Shown in pieces: positions 23,916-34,200 of a DNA stretch of 64,000 nucleotides (the first letter of the stretch is position 1; each line of letters begins with the position of its first letter). The notes below the pieces were generated by a model. That model had not been told where the DNA came from. It saw only the letters and a program-made list of their open reading frames with translations, and made no database searches. Made by a program: the position numbers and the translations under genes. The DNA lies in assembly GCF_004784475.1 (NCBI RefSeq), contig NZ_SRRT01000010.1, forward strand, positions 62,001-126,000, given 5' to 3'. The DNA is from Streptomyces bauhiniae. Lineage in GTDB: Bacteria; Actinomycetota; Actinomycetes; Streptomycetales; Streptomycetaceae.

Positions 23916-26900
23916 TCCGGCCCTCCGAAAATAGAAATCCAGCTTCGCCCCAAGGTGAGCTCATTGAATCGGTCCAGTCTGTCCACCGGAATCTCAAATT
24001 CTAGGCGCGGTGCTCCTTGGGGGCCATTATAGTCGTGCACCTTTGCATGTTCGCCGAATTCTTCCAGGAAGGATGGGTGCATATCGTACTTGACCATTCC
24101 CTTCGCGAAGTTGACGCCAGTCGGTCCGGCGTATTCGGCTGCGACGGATCGTTCACCGAAGTAAATTTTGCCGTCGGAGAGGATTCCGCCGCCTATGTCC
24201 ACACCTGGTTGATGGTTCGCGGGATTCGGGCCGTTCGAGAGTTCGTATTCCGCATGAGCCCCCTTCGGGGTCCGGTAGACCGGGACGTAGTCGGGCGCCA
24301 GTCCCAGGAAGTCCGTCCACAGAAAAGGATTGGGGACGTAGGTCGAGGGATTGGGTGCCGGGGTGAGGCCGAGTGGGTCAGGGCTGAGATACCGTGCTGT
24401 CTCCGGGTCGTAATGCCGGAAGTAGTTGTAGTGCAGTCCCGTTTCGGGGTCGAAATACTGCCCCGGGAAACGCAACGGCGTGTAAGCCGTGCTGTTCGCC
24501 GTCCACGCCGTCGTACCCCACAGCGTGCTGCGAGTGCGCCAGGCGATCTCACCCTGTTCGTCGACCAGTTCGTTCGGGGTGCCGATCAGGTCGGTGACGA
24601 TGGCGAAGAAGCGGGAGTCGATCTCGGCTTCGGGGGCCTCCGCTGTGGTGACGCGCTCGGTCTGGGACACGGGGCGGAGGCCCTGGTGGTCCCAGGTGAG
24701 GCTGACCGGGTTCGGGAGGTCCGCCGAGGTGGTGGTCTGCTCGCAGAGGGTGGTGCCGTCCCAGGTGAAGGTCACCTCTTCGAGGACCGTCTCGCCGTCG
24801 GCGTCCAGGCGCGTTTTGGCGGTGCGGCGGCCCAGCGGGTCATAGGTGTAGCGCCATAGGGTGCCGTCGGGCGTGGTGACCGAGGTGAGGCGGTCGTCGG
24901 TGTCCCAGGTGTAGCGCCAGGTGTCCGGCTTGCGGGACAGGCGCGTTTTCTGGCGGAGCACGATGCGGCCGAGCGCGTCGTGTTCGTAACGGACACCGCC
25001 CGCGCGGGTGATGCGGGTGCCGGTGTAGTCCCGAGGGCCGATGGCCCACGAGCCGGGGTGGTCGGCGGGCCAGGACGCCTCGGTCTGATTGCCCGCCTCG
25101 TCGTAGGCGTACCGCTCCGCCCAGCCGGACGCGTGGACCGCCGTCACCCGGCCCGTCGCGTCCAGGTCGAAGCGGCGGGAGCCGGAGAGGAGGTCGTCGA
25201 TGCCGATGACGTTGCCGTCGGAGCGGTAGGTGTATGCCCGGTGCTGGATCGTCTCCCCGCCGGCGCTCGTCACGGACTGGGTGGTCAGGCGGCCCAGCAC
25301 GTCGAAGGAGTTGTCCAGCGCGAGCGTCGTACCCACCCGGCGGGACAGCTCCCGGCCGGCCTCGTCGTACGTGAAGTCGATTGCCCGGCCCGCAGCCACC
25401 ATGCCACTCCGGCGGCCGACGGCGTCGTACGACCACGTGGTCGCGGCGCCCCTGGGTGTGGTGCGGCCGGTGCGGCGGCCCAGCGTGTCATGGGTGTACG
25501 TGACCGTCCGGCCATCCACCGTCTCCGAGCGCAGACGGCCGTAGCGGTCGCGGAGCAGCTCGACCGTGATGCCGTCCGGGCCGGTGGCCTGGGCGAGTTG
25601 ATCGGTGAGGTCGTAGGCGTACGTCGTGATCGCGCCCGCCGCGTCCTTCGCGGTGACCCGGCCGAGGGTGTCGCGTTCGAAGGCGATCCGTGTGCCCAGC
25701 GCGTCCGTTCGGGCAGTGAGACGACCCGCCGCGTCGTACGCGTAACGCAGCGCCCGGTCGTCGAAGTCCACCTCCGACACCAGCCGCCCGACCGCGTCGT
25801 ACGAGTAGTCCCACGTCAAGCCCTGCGGGTTGGTGACCCGGGTCAGGCGTAGCTCCATGTCGTGGTCGAACTCGTACCGCACCCCGTCCGGCCCCGTGCG
25901 GGCCGTCAGCAGGTCGAAGTGGGTGTACTCGAAGTGCGAGACGCCGCCCAGGGGGTCGGTGTGGGTGACGCGGTTGCCCTCGCCGTCGTAGGTCCAGGAC
26001 TCCGTCGTGCCGTCCGGGGCCGTCCGGCCGGCGAGGTGGCCCTCCACGGTCCATTCCAGGCGCGTGGTCGCCCCGGTGGGGTCGGTGATCGCGACGGGGC
26101 GACCGAAGGCGTCGCGGGTGTAGCGGGTGGTCGCGCCGAGCGGATCGGTGACCTCGACCGGCAGGCCCGCGCGGTCGCAGCGGACGGTCGTGGTGTGACC
26201 GAGCGGATCGGTCACGGACGCGAGTTGGCCGGAGTCCGTGTAGGTGAAGCGGGTCGTCCCGGCCGCGGGGTCCGTCACCGAGGTGCGGTTGCCCCGTGCG
26301 TCGTAGGTGCGGTGCCGGGTGATGCCGTCGGTGCCGGTGATCCGGGTCGGCAGGCCGTGGTCGTCGTACTCGGCGCGGGCTTCGCGGTCGTCGGGCCGTA
26401 CGACCGCGACCAGGTTGCCCGCCTCGTCGTAGCGGCGGCGTGTGGTGTGACCGAGCGGGTCGGTCACCGAGAGCAGACGGTTGTGGCGGTCACGGGTGAA
26501 GTGGGTCGCCGCGCCGAGCGGGTCGATCTCCGTGACGACCTGGCCGTGGGCGTCGATGAGATAGCGGCGGGTGTGGCCCTCGCCGGTCACGGTGGTGGTG
26601 ACGCGGTGGCCGGTCGCCGGATCGGTCTCGTCGTACGACAGGCGCAGGACCATGTGGCCGTGCGAGCCGCCCTCCGCGACGCAGCGGTCCCGGTCGTCGT
26701 AGACGTAGGTGTACGAGCGGTCGTTGGTGTCGGTCCAGGAGGTGACCCGGGCCGCCTCGTCGTAGGCGAACCGGAGGGGCAGGCCCGAGGAGTTGACGAC
26801 CTCGGTCAGGTGGCCCTCGGGGGAGTAGCCGTAGCGCTTGATCTCCTGGTCCGTGCCGTTTGGGGCCGCGCCCGCGAGGTGCAGGGCCGTGACCCTGCCT

Positions 26901-28282
26901 CCGCCCGCCGTGACCTTCAGCCGGTGGCCGCCGGACGAGGCGATCGCGAGCGGCGTGCCCTCGGCGTCGTATTCGAAAGTGATCCAGTTGCCGTTGCGGT
27001 CGTCGATCTGCTCGATCACGGCCCGTTCGTCGCCCTGGTCGGCGAAGTGCCACACGCGGCCGGAGCGGGGGTCGGTGACGGTGTAGCCGCCGTCCACGCG
27101 GTCCAGTGGCCAGCGTCGGCTGCCATGGCCGGGCAGCGACGGTGCGCCGGGGCTCGGGTGGGGGTAGCTCAGGAGCAGGCCGTCCTCGGTGACGAAGACG
27201 ATCCCCTCGGCGTCGACGGCCAGATGCTGGTCGAGAGTGGAGGCCCAGGACGGTCCGAACCAGCGGCCCAGGCGGTAGCCCGACTCCACACGCCGGGTGA
27301 AGACCAGCGGCAGTGTGCCGGGCAGCGTGAGGTCGGTCTGCGGCAGATACATCTTGCCGGTGACCAGGTCGATCGGGTCGGTGTTGTCGTCCTGGACCTT
27401 GTTCCCGGGGTGCTCCGCCGCGCCCTCCGGGTCCTTGTCGGCAGCCTGACGAGCGGCGCTGCGCGTGTCGCCCGGCGCGCTCTTGCCTCCGCCCCGCAAC
27501 CCCGCACCGGCGCCGTCGAGTTCGGTGGGCAGCACGCGAACGCCGGGGACGGAGACCCCGTCGAACAGGGCGCCCATGCCACCCGCCTCACCGGCGGACC
27601 GGGCGAGCGCCCCGCCACCGCCGAGAGCGCCGCCGAAGGCCATTCCGTACAGCGCGGAGTCGCTCGCCTCGTCGAGGCTGAACCCCTCGCTCTCTCCGGT
27701 GGAGATGGCGACGGGCTGGGCCACGGCCAGGTCGACGGTGACGGACTCGATGCCGCCGATCGCGGCGGTGGCCAGGGTGGTGCCCGCGATCGCGGCGACC
27801 TCGGTGGACACCGCGACACCCAGGGTGCCGGCGAGTTCGACGATGGTGGCGGTGGCCGCCGCGGCGGCGGCCTCGGAGATACCGGCGGTGAAGATGGCCA
27901 GCGCGGTGCCCGCGACGATCGTCGCGCCGACGATCTCCAGTTCGTGTTCCAGGTGCTTGACTGCCTTGTGGACGGCGTCGGCGTACTTGTCGAGCGCCTT
28001 GGCCATGTCCCGGGCGCCGTCGATCAGGTCCTTCAGCCAGCCGTGGCCGTCGTGGTAGTAGCGCCGCCAGAACGGGTCGTCGAAGGCGGATATCGCCTCG
28101 CCCGTATTGTTCGCGATGATGCCGTGCGCCGACTTGTTGGCGGCGGCGGCCACGTCCTCCAGGTCGTCGGCGAAGGCACGCCATGCCTTGGCCGCGTCGC
28201 GCAGGCCGTCCTCGTCGGCGTCCGGCCACCACATGCCGGTGAGATCCTGGATGATCTCCCTGGCCTTGTCCGCCGCGCTCAC
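23912..28282 (-). CDS. RHS/YD-repeat polymorphic toxin with WXG-type N-terminus
   Basis: A 1456-residue protein. Residues 1-115 are helical and Trp-rich, like T7SS/ESX export domains; two hydrophobic stretches occupy about 117-178; a DUF6531-like entry (DPIDLVTGKMYLPQTDL, about 302) leads into many YD repeats; the RHS core ends with RYLSPDPLGL. The last 126 residues (1331-1456, bases 23912-24292) after FLGLAP are a distinct C-terminal tip. The tip has VYR near its start, YFGERSVAAEYAG in the middle and LEFEIP near the end; an Arg-Ser-Glu ADP-ribosyltransferase pattern is conceivable but weak. G+C over 23941-24180 is about 55% by hand count, far below the neighbours. It starts at GTG 28282, overlapping the WXG gene stop as GTGA. 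Confidence 0.9.
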   Translation of the reverse strand: MSAADKAREIIQDLTGMWWPDADEDGLRDAAKAWRAFADDLEDVAAAANKSAHGIIANNTGEAISAFDDPFWRRYYHDGHGWLKDLIDGARDMAKALDKYADAVHKAVKHLEHELEIVGATIVAGTALAIFTAGISEAAAAAATATIVELAGTLGVAVSTEVAAIAGTTLATAAIGGIESVTVDLAVAQPVAISTGESEGFSLDEASDSALYGMAFGGALGGGGALARSAGEAGGMGALFDGVSVPGVRVLPTELDGAGAGLRGGGKSAPGDTRSAARQAADKDPEGAAEHPGNKVQDDNTDPIDLVTGKMYLPQTDLTLPGTLPLVFTRRVESGYRLGRWFGPSWASTLDQHLAVDAEGIVFVTEDGLLLSYPHPSPGAPSLPGHGSRRWPLDRVDGGYTVTDPRSGRVWHFADQGDERAVIEQIDDRNGNWITFEYDAEGTPLAIASSGGHRLKVTAGGGRVTALHLAGAAPNGTDQEIKRYGYSPEGHLTEVVNSSGLPLRFAYDEAARVTSWTDTNDRSYTYVYDDRDRCVAEGGSHGHMVLRLSYDETDPATGHRVTTTVTGEGHTRRYLIDAHGQVVTEIDPLGAATHFTRDRHNRLLSVTDPLGHTTRRRYDEAGNLVAVVRPDDREARAEYDDHGLPTRITGTDGITRHRTYDARGNRTSVTDPAAGTTRFTYTDSGQLASVTDPLGHTTTVRCDRAGLPVEVTDPLGATTRYTRDAFGRPVAITDPTGATTRLEWTVEGHLAGRTAPDGTTESWTYDGEGNRVTHTDPLGGVSHFEYTHFDLLTARTGPDGVRYEFDHDMELRLTRVTNPQGLTWDYSYDAVGRLVSEVDFDDRALRYAYDAAGRLTARTDALGTRIAFERDTLGRVTAKDAAGAITTYAYDLTDQLAQATGPDGITVELLRDRYGRLRSETVDGRTVTYTHDTLGRRTGRTTPRGAATTWSYDAVGRRSGMVAAGRAIDFTYDEAGRELSRRVGTTLALDNSFDVLGRLTTQSVTSAGGETIQHRAYTYRSDGNVIGIDDLLSGSRRFDLDATGRVTAVHASGWAERYAYDEAGNQTEASWPADHPGSWAIGPRDYTGTRITRAGGVRYEHDALGRIVLRQKTRLSRKPDTWRYTWDTDDRLTSVTTPDGTLWRYTYDPLGRRTAKTRLDADGETVLEEVTFTWDGTTLCEQTTTSADLPNPVSLTWDHQGLRPVSQTERVTTAEAPEAEIDSRFFAIVTDLIGTPNELVDEQGEIAWRTRSTLWGTTAWTANSTAYTPLRFPGQYFDPETGLHYNYFRHYDPETARYLSPDPLGLTPAPNPSTYVPNPFLWTDFLGLAPDYVPVYRTPKGAHAEYELSNGPNPANHQPGVDIGGGILSDGKIYFGERSVAAEYAGPTGVNFAKGMVKYDMHPSFLEEFGEHAKVHDYNGPQGAPRLEFEIPVDRLDRFNELTLGRSWISIFGGPE

Positions 28283-28635
28283 TCGGACCGTCCCTCGCCC
28301 TTCGCGCCGACCTTGCTGAACATCGAGCGGATGAGTTCCTCATTGTCGATGTGGCTGTCCGCCATGTCGCTCATCGCTTCGTGGATGCTCGCCATGCCGT
28401 CGGAGAGGATGGACGCGGCGTGCTCGATCTTCTTCACGACCGGCCCGTACGCCTTGTGGAACGCTTCGCCCTGCTCGTCGTCACCCCACGGTGAACCCGC
28501 TTCGCCGAGCGCGGTCTTCAGCTTGGTGAGGGCCTTGGCGAGGTCATGGCTGTGCGTCTGGAAACGCGGCGCCGTCTTCTTCAGATCGGCGATCTTGATG
28601 TCGAGTATCTTGCCGTCGCTGCCCTGGTCGCCCAT
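28279..28635 (-). CDS. WXG100-like (Esx) small protein
   Basis: A 118-residue helical protein. The hairpin turn SPWGDDEQGEAF around residues 48-59 matches the W-x-G signature of WXG100 proteins; the flanks are amphipathic helices, with no signal peptide. ATG 28635 was chosen over longer forms that begin with an Arg-rich non-family stretch. Its stop overlaps the RHS GTG as GTGA. A WXG protein directly upstream of a large toxin with its own helical head is the layout of ESX/T7SS-exported toxins, where the small partner pairs with the toxin N-terminus for export. No T7SS core genes lie in the window. Confidence 0.8.
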   Translation of the reverse strand: MGDQGSDGKILDIKIADLKKTAPRFQTHSHDLAKALTKLKTALGEAGSPWGDDEQGEAFHKAYGPVVKKIEHAASILSDGMASIHEAMSDMADSHIDNEELIRSMFSKVGAKGEGRSE

Positions 28636-28823
28636 GTGCCGCTCTCGTCCCCTCCGTCGACGCACCAACCCAACGACCCTAGTGGGGGCGGCGGTTTGCA
28701 ATCGAAGAGAACGTCAAGAGGCGGCAAAGATCGGGTCATGATCACGTTGAACGGAGGCGTCACCCCCCATATCTCCACGAACACCCGTGCAACCCTCCCC
28801 CCTCCCCAACAGTCAATCCGTGC

Positions 28824-29747
28824 ATGACGCACCGGATATCACCCCGCGCCCGTAAGGGAGCGCTCGCTGCTGTGGTCGGAGGGGCGCTGCTCGTGCCCGT
28901 TCTCGGGGCCGGCCCCGCATCCGCCGCCCCCGCGGTCAGTTGTACCTCCGCCAAGGCTGGGCTCGCGGCGAAGCTCAGTAAGGACATCGGGGCCGCGGTC
29001 GCCAAGCGGAAGGGGAGTGTGGCGGTCGGGGTGTACGAGGCGGGGACGAAGACGACGTGCACACGGCGGGCGACCAGTTCTTACGACTCCGCCAGTACCG
29101 TCAAGGTCACCGTGCTGGCCACCCTGTTGTGGGACGCGAAGAAGCACAACCGGTACCTGACCAGCACCGAGACCTCGCTCGCCACCGCGATGATCACGAA
29201 GTCGGACAACACCGCGACCAGCAAACTGTGGAAGCAGCTCGGCGTGACGAAGGTCAAGGGCTTCCTCAAGGCCGCCGGGATGACGAAGACGACGCCGGGC
29301 GCGAACGGGTACTGGGGCCTGACCCAGATCAACGTCACCGACGAGCAGAAGCTGCTGAAGCTCATCACCGCCAAGAACTCCGTGCTGAGCGACAACTCCC
29401 GTGCGTACATATCGAAGTTGATGGGCAAGGTCGTCTCGTCCCAGCGCTGGGGCACCCCCGCCGGCGCCCCCTCCACCGTCGCCGTGCACGTCAAGAACGG
29501 CTGGCTCCAGCGCTCCACGCACGGCTGGCGCGTCCACAGCCTCGGCACCTTCAACGGCGGCGGCCACGACTACACGATCACCGTGCTGACCCAGGACAAC
29601 AGCACGATGGACTACGGCGTCACCACCATCCAGAACGTCGCCAAGGCCGTCCACAAGGACCTCGTTCCGACCGCGTCCAAGTCCGCCGTCTACGTCCCCA
29701 CCAGCACCCCCCGCGAGGCGTTCGTCGCGACCCCGCCGCAGGGCTGA
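28824..29747 (+). CDS. Secreted serine hydrolase, class A beta-lactamase fold
   Basis: A 307-residue exported protein. The signal peptide has an Arg-rich start, a hydrophobic core and cleavage near GPASA. The penicillin-recognising motifs are readable in order: SASTVKV (Ser-x-x-Lys), KSDNTAT (SDN loop) and VKNGW in place of the usual Lys-Thr/Ser-Gly. The class A Glu of the omega loop is not obvious. It may be a beta-lactamase-like or cell-wall serine hydrolase rather than a resistance enzyme. ATG 28824 has no clear ribosome site. It is divergent from the RHS operon and followed after 8 bases by a hairpin that abuts the next start codon. Confidence 0.85.
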   Translation: MTHRISPRARKGALAAVVGGALLVPVLGAGPASAAPAVSCTSAKAGLAAKLSKDIGAAVAKRKGSVAVGVYEAGTKTTCTRRATSSYDSASTVKVTVLATLLWDAKKHNRYLTSTETSLATAMITKSDNTATSKLWKQLGVTKVKGFLKAAGMTKTTPGANGYWGLTQINVTDEQKLLKLITAKNSVLSDNSRAYISKLMGKVVSSQRWGTPAGAPSTVAVHVKNGWLQRSTHGWRVHSLGTFNGGGHDYTITVLTQDNSTMDYGVTTIQNVAKAVHKDLVPTASKSAVYVPTSTPREAFVATPPQG

Positions 29748-29755
29748 CCCCTCCC

Positions 29756-29788
29756 GCCGGTCACCGTGCACGCCCTACGGTGACCGGC
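29756..29788 (+). promoter_or_regulatory. Hairpin abutting the phytase-like start codon
   Basis: GCCGGTCACCG and CGGTGACCGGC form a perfect 11-bp stem around an 11-base loop, ending at the base before ATG 29789. It could terminate the serine-hydrolase transcript, or it could mask the weak ribosome site GGTGA, which lies inside the 3' arm. The sequence cannot decide between these. Confidence 0.6.
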
Positions 29789-30775
29789 ATGCGCACCGTG
29801 CTCGCGGCCCTCGCCGCCGCCACCCTCGCCGCAACCGGCACCGCCAACGCCAACGCCCCTCACCCAAGGGCGTGTTCGGCCTCCGTCGCCATCGACAGCT
29901 TCTCCGACGCCCTCGACAAGACCACCTACGACGGCACCTACGTAGGCAACCTCTCCGCCCTCGCTGTCGACCGCGACGGGAGCCTCGCCGCCCTCTCCGA
30001 CCGGTCCACCCTGTTCCGCTTGGACGCGAAAGGGCCGACCGGGGCCGTGACCCTCCCCGGCGACCTCGACTCCGAGGGACTCGTCATCGACCGGGACGGC
30101 ACCAGACTGGTCACCTCCGAGACCGAGCCCTCCGTACGCCGCTACTCCCGCGAGGGCACGCTCCTGGAGCAGCTCCCCGTCCCGCCGGACCTCCACGTCA
30201 CCCCCGCCGGCCGCGCCACCCCCAACCAGACCTTCGAGGGCCTCACCCTCCTCCCCGGCGGCAAAACCCTCCTCGCCTCCATGGAATACGCCCTCACCGG
30301 CGACACCCCAGGAACCGTCCGCTTCCAGACCTGGACGCGGGACCACGGCCGCTTCCGGCTCGGCGCGCAGTACGCGTACCGCACCGACGACTCCGCCCTG
30401 GGCGTCCCCGAGGTGCAGGCCACCCCCGACGGAAGCCTCCTCGTCCTGGAGCGCGGCTTCGAGGCGGGCGTCGGCAACACCGTCCACCTCAGCCTCGCCG
30501 ACCCCCGCCACGCCACCGACACGTCCCGCATCGAGCACCTCACCGGGCAGCCCGGCGTACGCCCGATGCGCAAGACCCGGCTGGCCGACCTCGCCGACTG
30601 CCCCTCCCTCGGCGCGACCGCCCGCCAGCCCCAGCCCAACCCGCTGCTGGACAACATCGAGGGAATGGCGGTCACAGGTCACCAACAGAGCCTCAAGGTG
30701 CTCCTCGTCAGCGACGACAACCAGAACCCGGCCCAGACGACCCGCCTCTACCGCCTCCGCGTGCGCCTCAACTGA
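29789..30775 (+). CDS. Secreted esterase-like phytase-family protein
   Basis: A 328-residue exported protein with a short Sec signal (RTVLAALAAATLAATGTANA). The mature part looks like a beta-propeller of the 'esterase-like activity of phytase' family: repeated strands such as LSALAVDRDGSLAALSDRS, SEGLVIDRDGTRLVTSE and TFEGLTLLPGGKTLLASME, ending with NIEGMAVTGH and LLVSDDNQN. Acidic D-G loops suggest metal binding. Substrate unknown. The reading frame overlaps a long frame from the gene before; I set ATG 29789 because the signal peptide starts there. The 3' end overlaps the convergent small gene by 8 bases. Confidence 0.87.
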   Translation: MRTVLAALAAATLAATGTANANAPHPRACSASVAIDSFSDALDKTTYDGTYVGNLSALAVDRDGSLAALSDRSTLFRLDAKGPTGAVTLPGDLDSEGLVIDRDGTRLVTSETEPSVRRYSREGTLLEQLPVPPDLHVTPAGRATPNQTFEGLTLLPGGKTLLASMEYALTGDTPGTVRFQTWTRDHGRFRLGAQYAYRTDDSALGVPEVQATPDGSLLVLERGFEAGVGNTVHLSLADPRHATDTSRIEHLTGQPGVRPMRKTRLADLADCPSLGATARQPQPNPLLDNIEGMAVTGHQQSLKVLLVSDDNQNPAQTTRLYRLRVRLN

Positions 30776-31049
30776 GACTGCCGTCCGCGTTCCAGTCCGA
30801 GGGAATCTCCGCCGTCAGCCCCAGCGCCCCCGCCCGCTCCTCCACATGCCGCCGGATCGTGTCGTGCGGATCGCGCCGCCCCCGCCCCACCGCGTGGATC
30901 GCCCGGCGCAGATCCTCGGCGCCGTGCAGATCCGCCGGCCGCACCGGATAGCTGCCGTCCGGGAGCGACCACCCCTCCGACGCGCAGTAGCGCCGCGCCG
31001 CCGCGTCCAGGTCGGCCGCGTCCGGCACGTCGATGTTGCCCTTGTCCAT
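30768..31049 (-). CDS. Conserved small protein of unknown function
   Basis: A 93-residue soluble, Asp/Arg-rich protein starting MDKGNIDVPDAADLDAAARR; no signal or membrane segment. An HGAEDLRRAIHAVGRG helix and the DPHDTIRRHVEERAGALG segment read as a compact helical domain that I have seen next to or inside actinobacterial and phage-associated proteins, but I cannot name it. ATG 31049 was chosen since the upstream in-frame extension is Cys/Arg-rich shadow sequence. It converges with the phytase-like gene (8-base overlap) and is divergent from the ABC exporter gene, with a 156-base shared upstream region. Confidence 0.7.
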   Translation of the reverse strand: MDKGNIDVPDAADLDAAARRYCASEGWSLPDGSYPVRPADLHGAEDLRRAIHAVGRGRRDPHDTIRRHVEERAGALGLTAEIPSDWNADGSLS

Positions 31050-31205
31050 GACCGCCTCCAGCGCAGAGTCCGTACGACGCGACGCATTCCAGCACAAACC
31101 CGGACGCCCCGCCCGCCGGGCGGCGCACGTCTGCCCGGAATACCCCCCTGCACCCCCGTGTTTGTGCCTCACGGAAGATCAGGCAGAGCGACGGAGGACA
31201 CCCGC

Positions 31206-34200
31206 GTGGGACCGCAACGAGGATGGGCGCGACGGCTGGCGGGATACGCCTGGCGCCATCCGAAGGACGTCGTCCTGGCGCTGGGCGCCTCCCTGGGCGG
31301 AATGGCCGTCATGGCCGTGGTCCCGCTGATCACCAAGGTGATCATCGACGACGTGATCGGCGACCACACCCGCGACATGGCCCCCTGGGCCGGTGCCCTG
31401 ATCGCCGCCGCCGTGCTGATCTACGTCCTCACCTACGTCCGCCGCTACTACGGTGGCCGGCTCGCCCTGGACGTCCAGTACGACCTGCGCACCGGGATGT
31501 ACGACACGATCACCCGGCTCGACGGCCGCCGCCAGGACGAGCTGTCCACCGGGCAGGTCGTCGGCCGCGCCACCAGCGACCTCCAGCTCATCCAGGGCCT
31601 GCTGTTCATGCTCCCGATGACCATCGGGAACGTCCTGCTCTTCCTGATCTCGCTCGGCATCATGGCCTGGCTCTCGCTCCCGCTGACCCTGGTCGCGCTG
31701 GCCGTCGCCCCCGCGCTCGGCTGGATCGCCCGCCGCAGCCGGACCCGGCTGCACCCCGCCACCTGGTACGCCCAGGCCCAGGCCGCCGCCGTCGCGGGCG
31801 TGGTCGACGGCGCGGTGAGCGGCGTACGCGTGGTGAAGGGGTTCGGGCAGGAGGAGCAGGAGACCGGGAAGCTGCGCGAGGTCGGCCGCAGGCTGTTCGC
31901 GGGGCGGCTGCGCACCATCCGGCTGAACAGCAAGTACACCCCCGCCCTCCAGGCCGTCCCGGCGCTCGGCCAGGTCGCGATGCTGGCCCTCGGCGGCTGG
32001 CTCGCGGTGCGCGGGCACATCACGCTGGGCACCTTCGTCGCCTTCTCCACCTACCTCGCCCAGTTGGTCGGCCCGGTGCGGATGCTCGCCGTGGTCCTCA
32101 CCATCGGCCAGCAGGCCCGCGCGGGCACCGAACGTGTGCTGGAGCTGATCGACACCGAGCCGTCCCTGAAGGACGGCACCAAGACACTCCCCGCCGACGC
32201 CCCCGCCTCCGTCGAGTTCGACGACGTCTCCTTCGGCTACGACCCCGCGCGCCCGGTGCTCGACGGGCTCAGCCTGGAGATCCGCCCCGGCGAGACCCTG
32301 GCCGTGGTCGGCTCCTCCGGCTCCGGCAAGTCCACCCTCTCCCTGCTGCTGCCGCGCTTCTACGACGTGACCCACGGCGCCGTCCTGGTCGGCGGCCACG
32401 ACGTGCGCGAGCTGACGCTGGACTCGCTGCGCGCCGCGATCGGCCTGGTCCCGGAGGACTCCTTCCTGTTCTCCGCCACCGTCCGCGAGAACATCGCCTA
32501 CGGCCGCCCCGACGCCACCCAGGACGAGATCGAGGCCGCCGCCCGCGCCGCCCAGGCCGACCGGTTCGTCCGCGAGCTGCCCGAGGGGTACGACACCAAG
32601 GTCGGCGAGCACGGCCTGACCCTCTCCGGCGGCCAGCGCCAGCGCCTCGCGCTCGCCCGCGCCCTGCTCACCGACCCCCGCCTGCTGGTGCTGGACGACG
32701 CCACCTCGGCGGTGGACGTACGGGTCGAGCACGAGATCCACGAGGCGCTGGCCCACGTCATGGCGGGCCGCACCACCCTGCTCATCGCGCACCGCCGCTC
32801 CACCCTGAGCCTCGCCGACCGCATCGCCGTGCTGGACGGCGGCCGGCTGGTCGACCTCGGCACCGACGAGGAACTCCAGGAGCGCTGTCCGCTCTACCGC
32901 AGGCTGCTCACCGACCCCGACGAACTGGGCGCTCCCTCGCCGGGCCACGCCCGCCCGGCCGAGCGGGCCGAGGACACGACGCTCCGCGAGGAGCTGGACG
33001 CCGAGTTCGACGCCGAGCGCGGGGTCACCCCCCGGCTGTGGACCGGCGACCGCACACCGAGGGAGGAGACCCTCTCCGGCACCCCGGCCACCCCCGAGCT
33101 GCTCGCCCAGGTCGAGGCGCTGCCCCCGGCCACCGACACCCCGGACGTGGACGAGGCCCGCGCGGTCCGGGCCGAGGACTCCTACGGGCTGCGCCGCCTG
33201 CTGCACGGCTTCGGGCGCCCCCTGCTGATCAGCCTGGCGCTGGTCGCCGTCGACGCGGGCTCCGGCCTGCTGCTGCCGGTGCTGATCCGGCACGGCATCG
33301 ACGAGGGCGTGACCCGTACCGCCCTCGGCGCGGTCTGGGCGGCCTCGCTGCTCGGCCTGCTCACCGTGCTGGTGCAGTGGACCGCGCAGTACGGCGAGAC
33401 CCGGATGACCGGCCGCACCGGCGAACGCGTGCTGTACGCGCTGCGGCTGAAGATCTTCACCCAGCTCCAGCGGCTCGGCCTGGACTACTACGAGCGCGAG
33501 CTGACCGGCCGGATCATGACCCGGATGACCACGGACGTGGACGCGCTGTCCACCTTCCTGCAGACCGGCCTGGTCACCGCGTTCGTCTCGGTCGTCACCT
33601 TCTTCGGCATCATGGGCGCCCTGCTGGTGCTGGACATCCAGCTCGCGCTGGTCGTGTTCGCCACGCTGCCCCCGCTGATCCTCGCCACCTTCTTCTTCCG
33701 CCGGGCCAGCGTGAAGGCGTACGAGCTGGCGCGGGAGCGGGTGTCGGTGGTCAACGCCGACCTCCAGGAGTCGGTGGCGGGCCTGAGGATCGTGCAGGCG
33801 TTCCGCCGCGAGCGGGACGGCGGGCGCCGGTTCGCCGAGCGCAGCGCCGCCTACCGGCAGGCCCGCATCCGGGGCCAGTGGCTGATCTCGATCTACTTCC
33901 CGTTCGTCCAGCTCCTCTCCTCGGTGGCGGCCGCCGCCGTGCTGATCTCGGGCGCCGGGCGGGTGGAGGCGGCCACGCTGACCACGGGCGCGCTGGTCGC
34001 CTACCTGCTCTACATCGACCTGTTCTTCGCCCCGGTGCAGCAGTTGTCCCAGGTCTTCGACGGCTACCAGCAGGCCACCGTCTCGCTCGGCCGCATCCAG
34101 GAGCTGCTGCGCGAACCGGCGTCCACCGGGGCCGCCGACGCCCCGCTGGAGGTGCTCTCGCTGCGCGGCGACATCGCCTTCGAGGGCGTGACGTTCGCGT

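Noticed and set aside
24200..26800. Regularly spaced short repeats in the RHS gene as a CRISPR array
   Set aside because: They are diverged YD-repeat codons in one open frame, not identical repeats with unique spacers.
25862..28741. 959-codon plus-strand frame antisense to the RHS gene
   Set aside because: It mirrors the YD repeats, has no recognisable domain, and is a by-product of high G+C codon bias.
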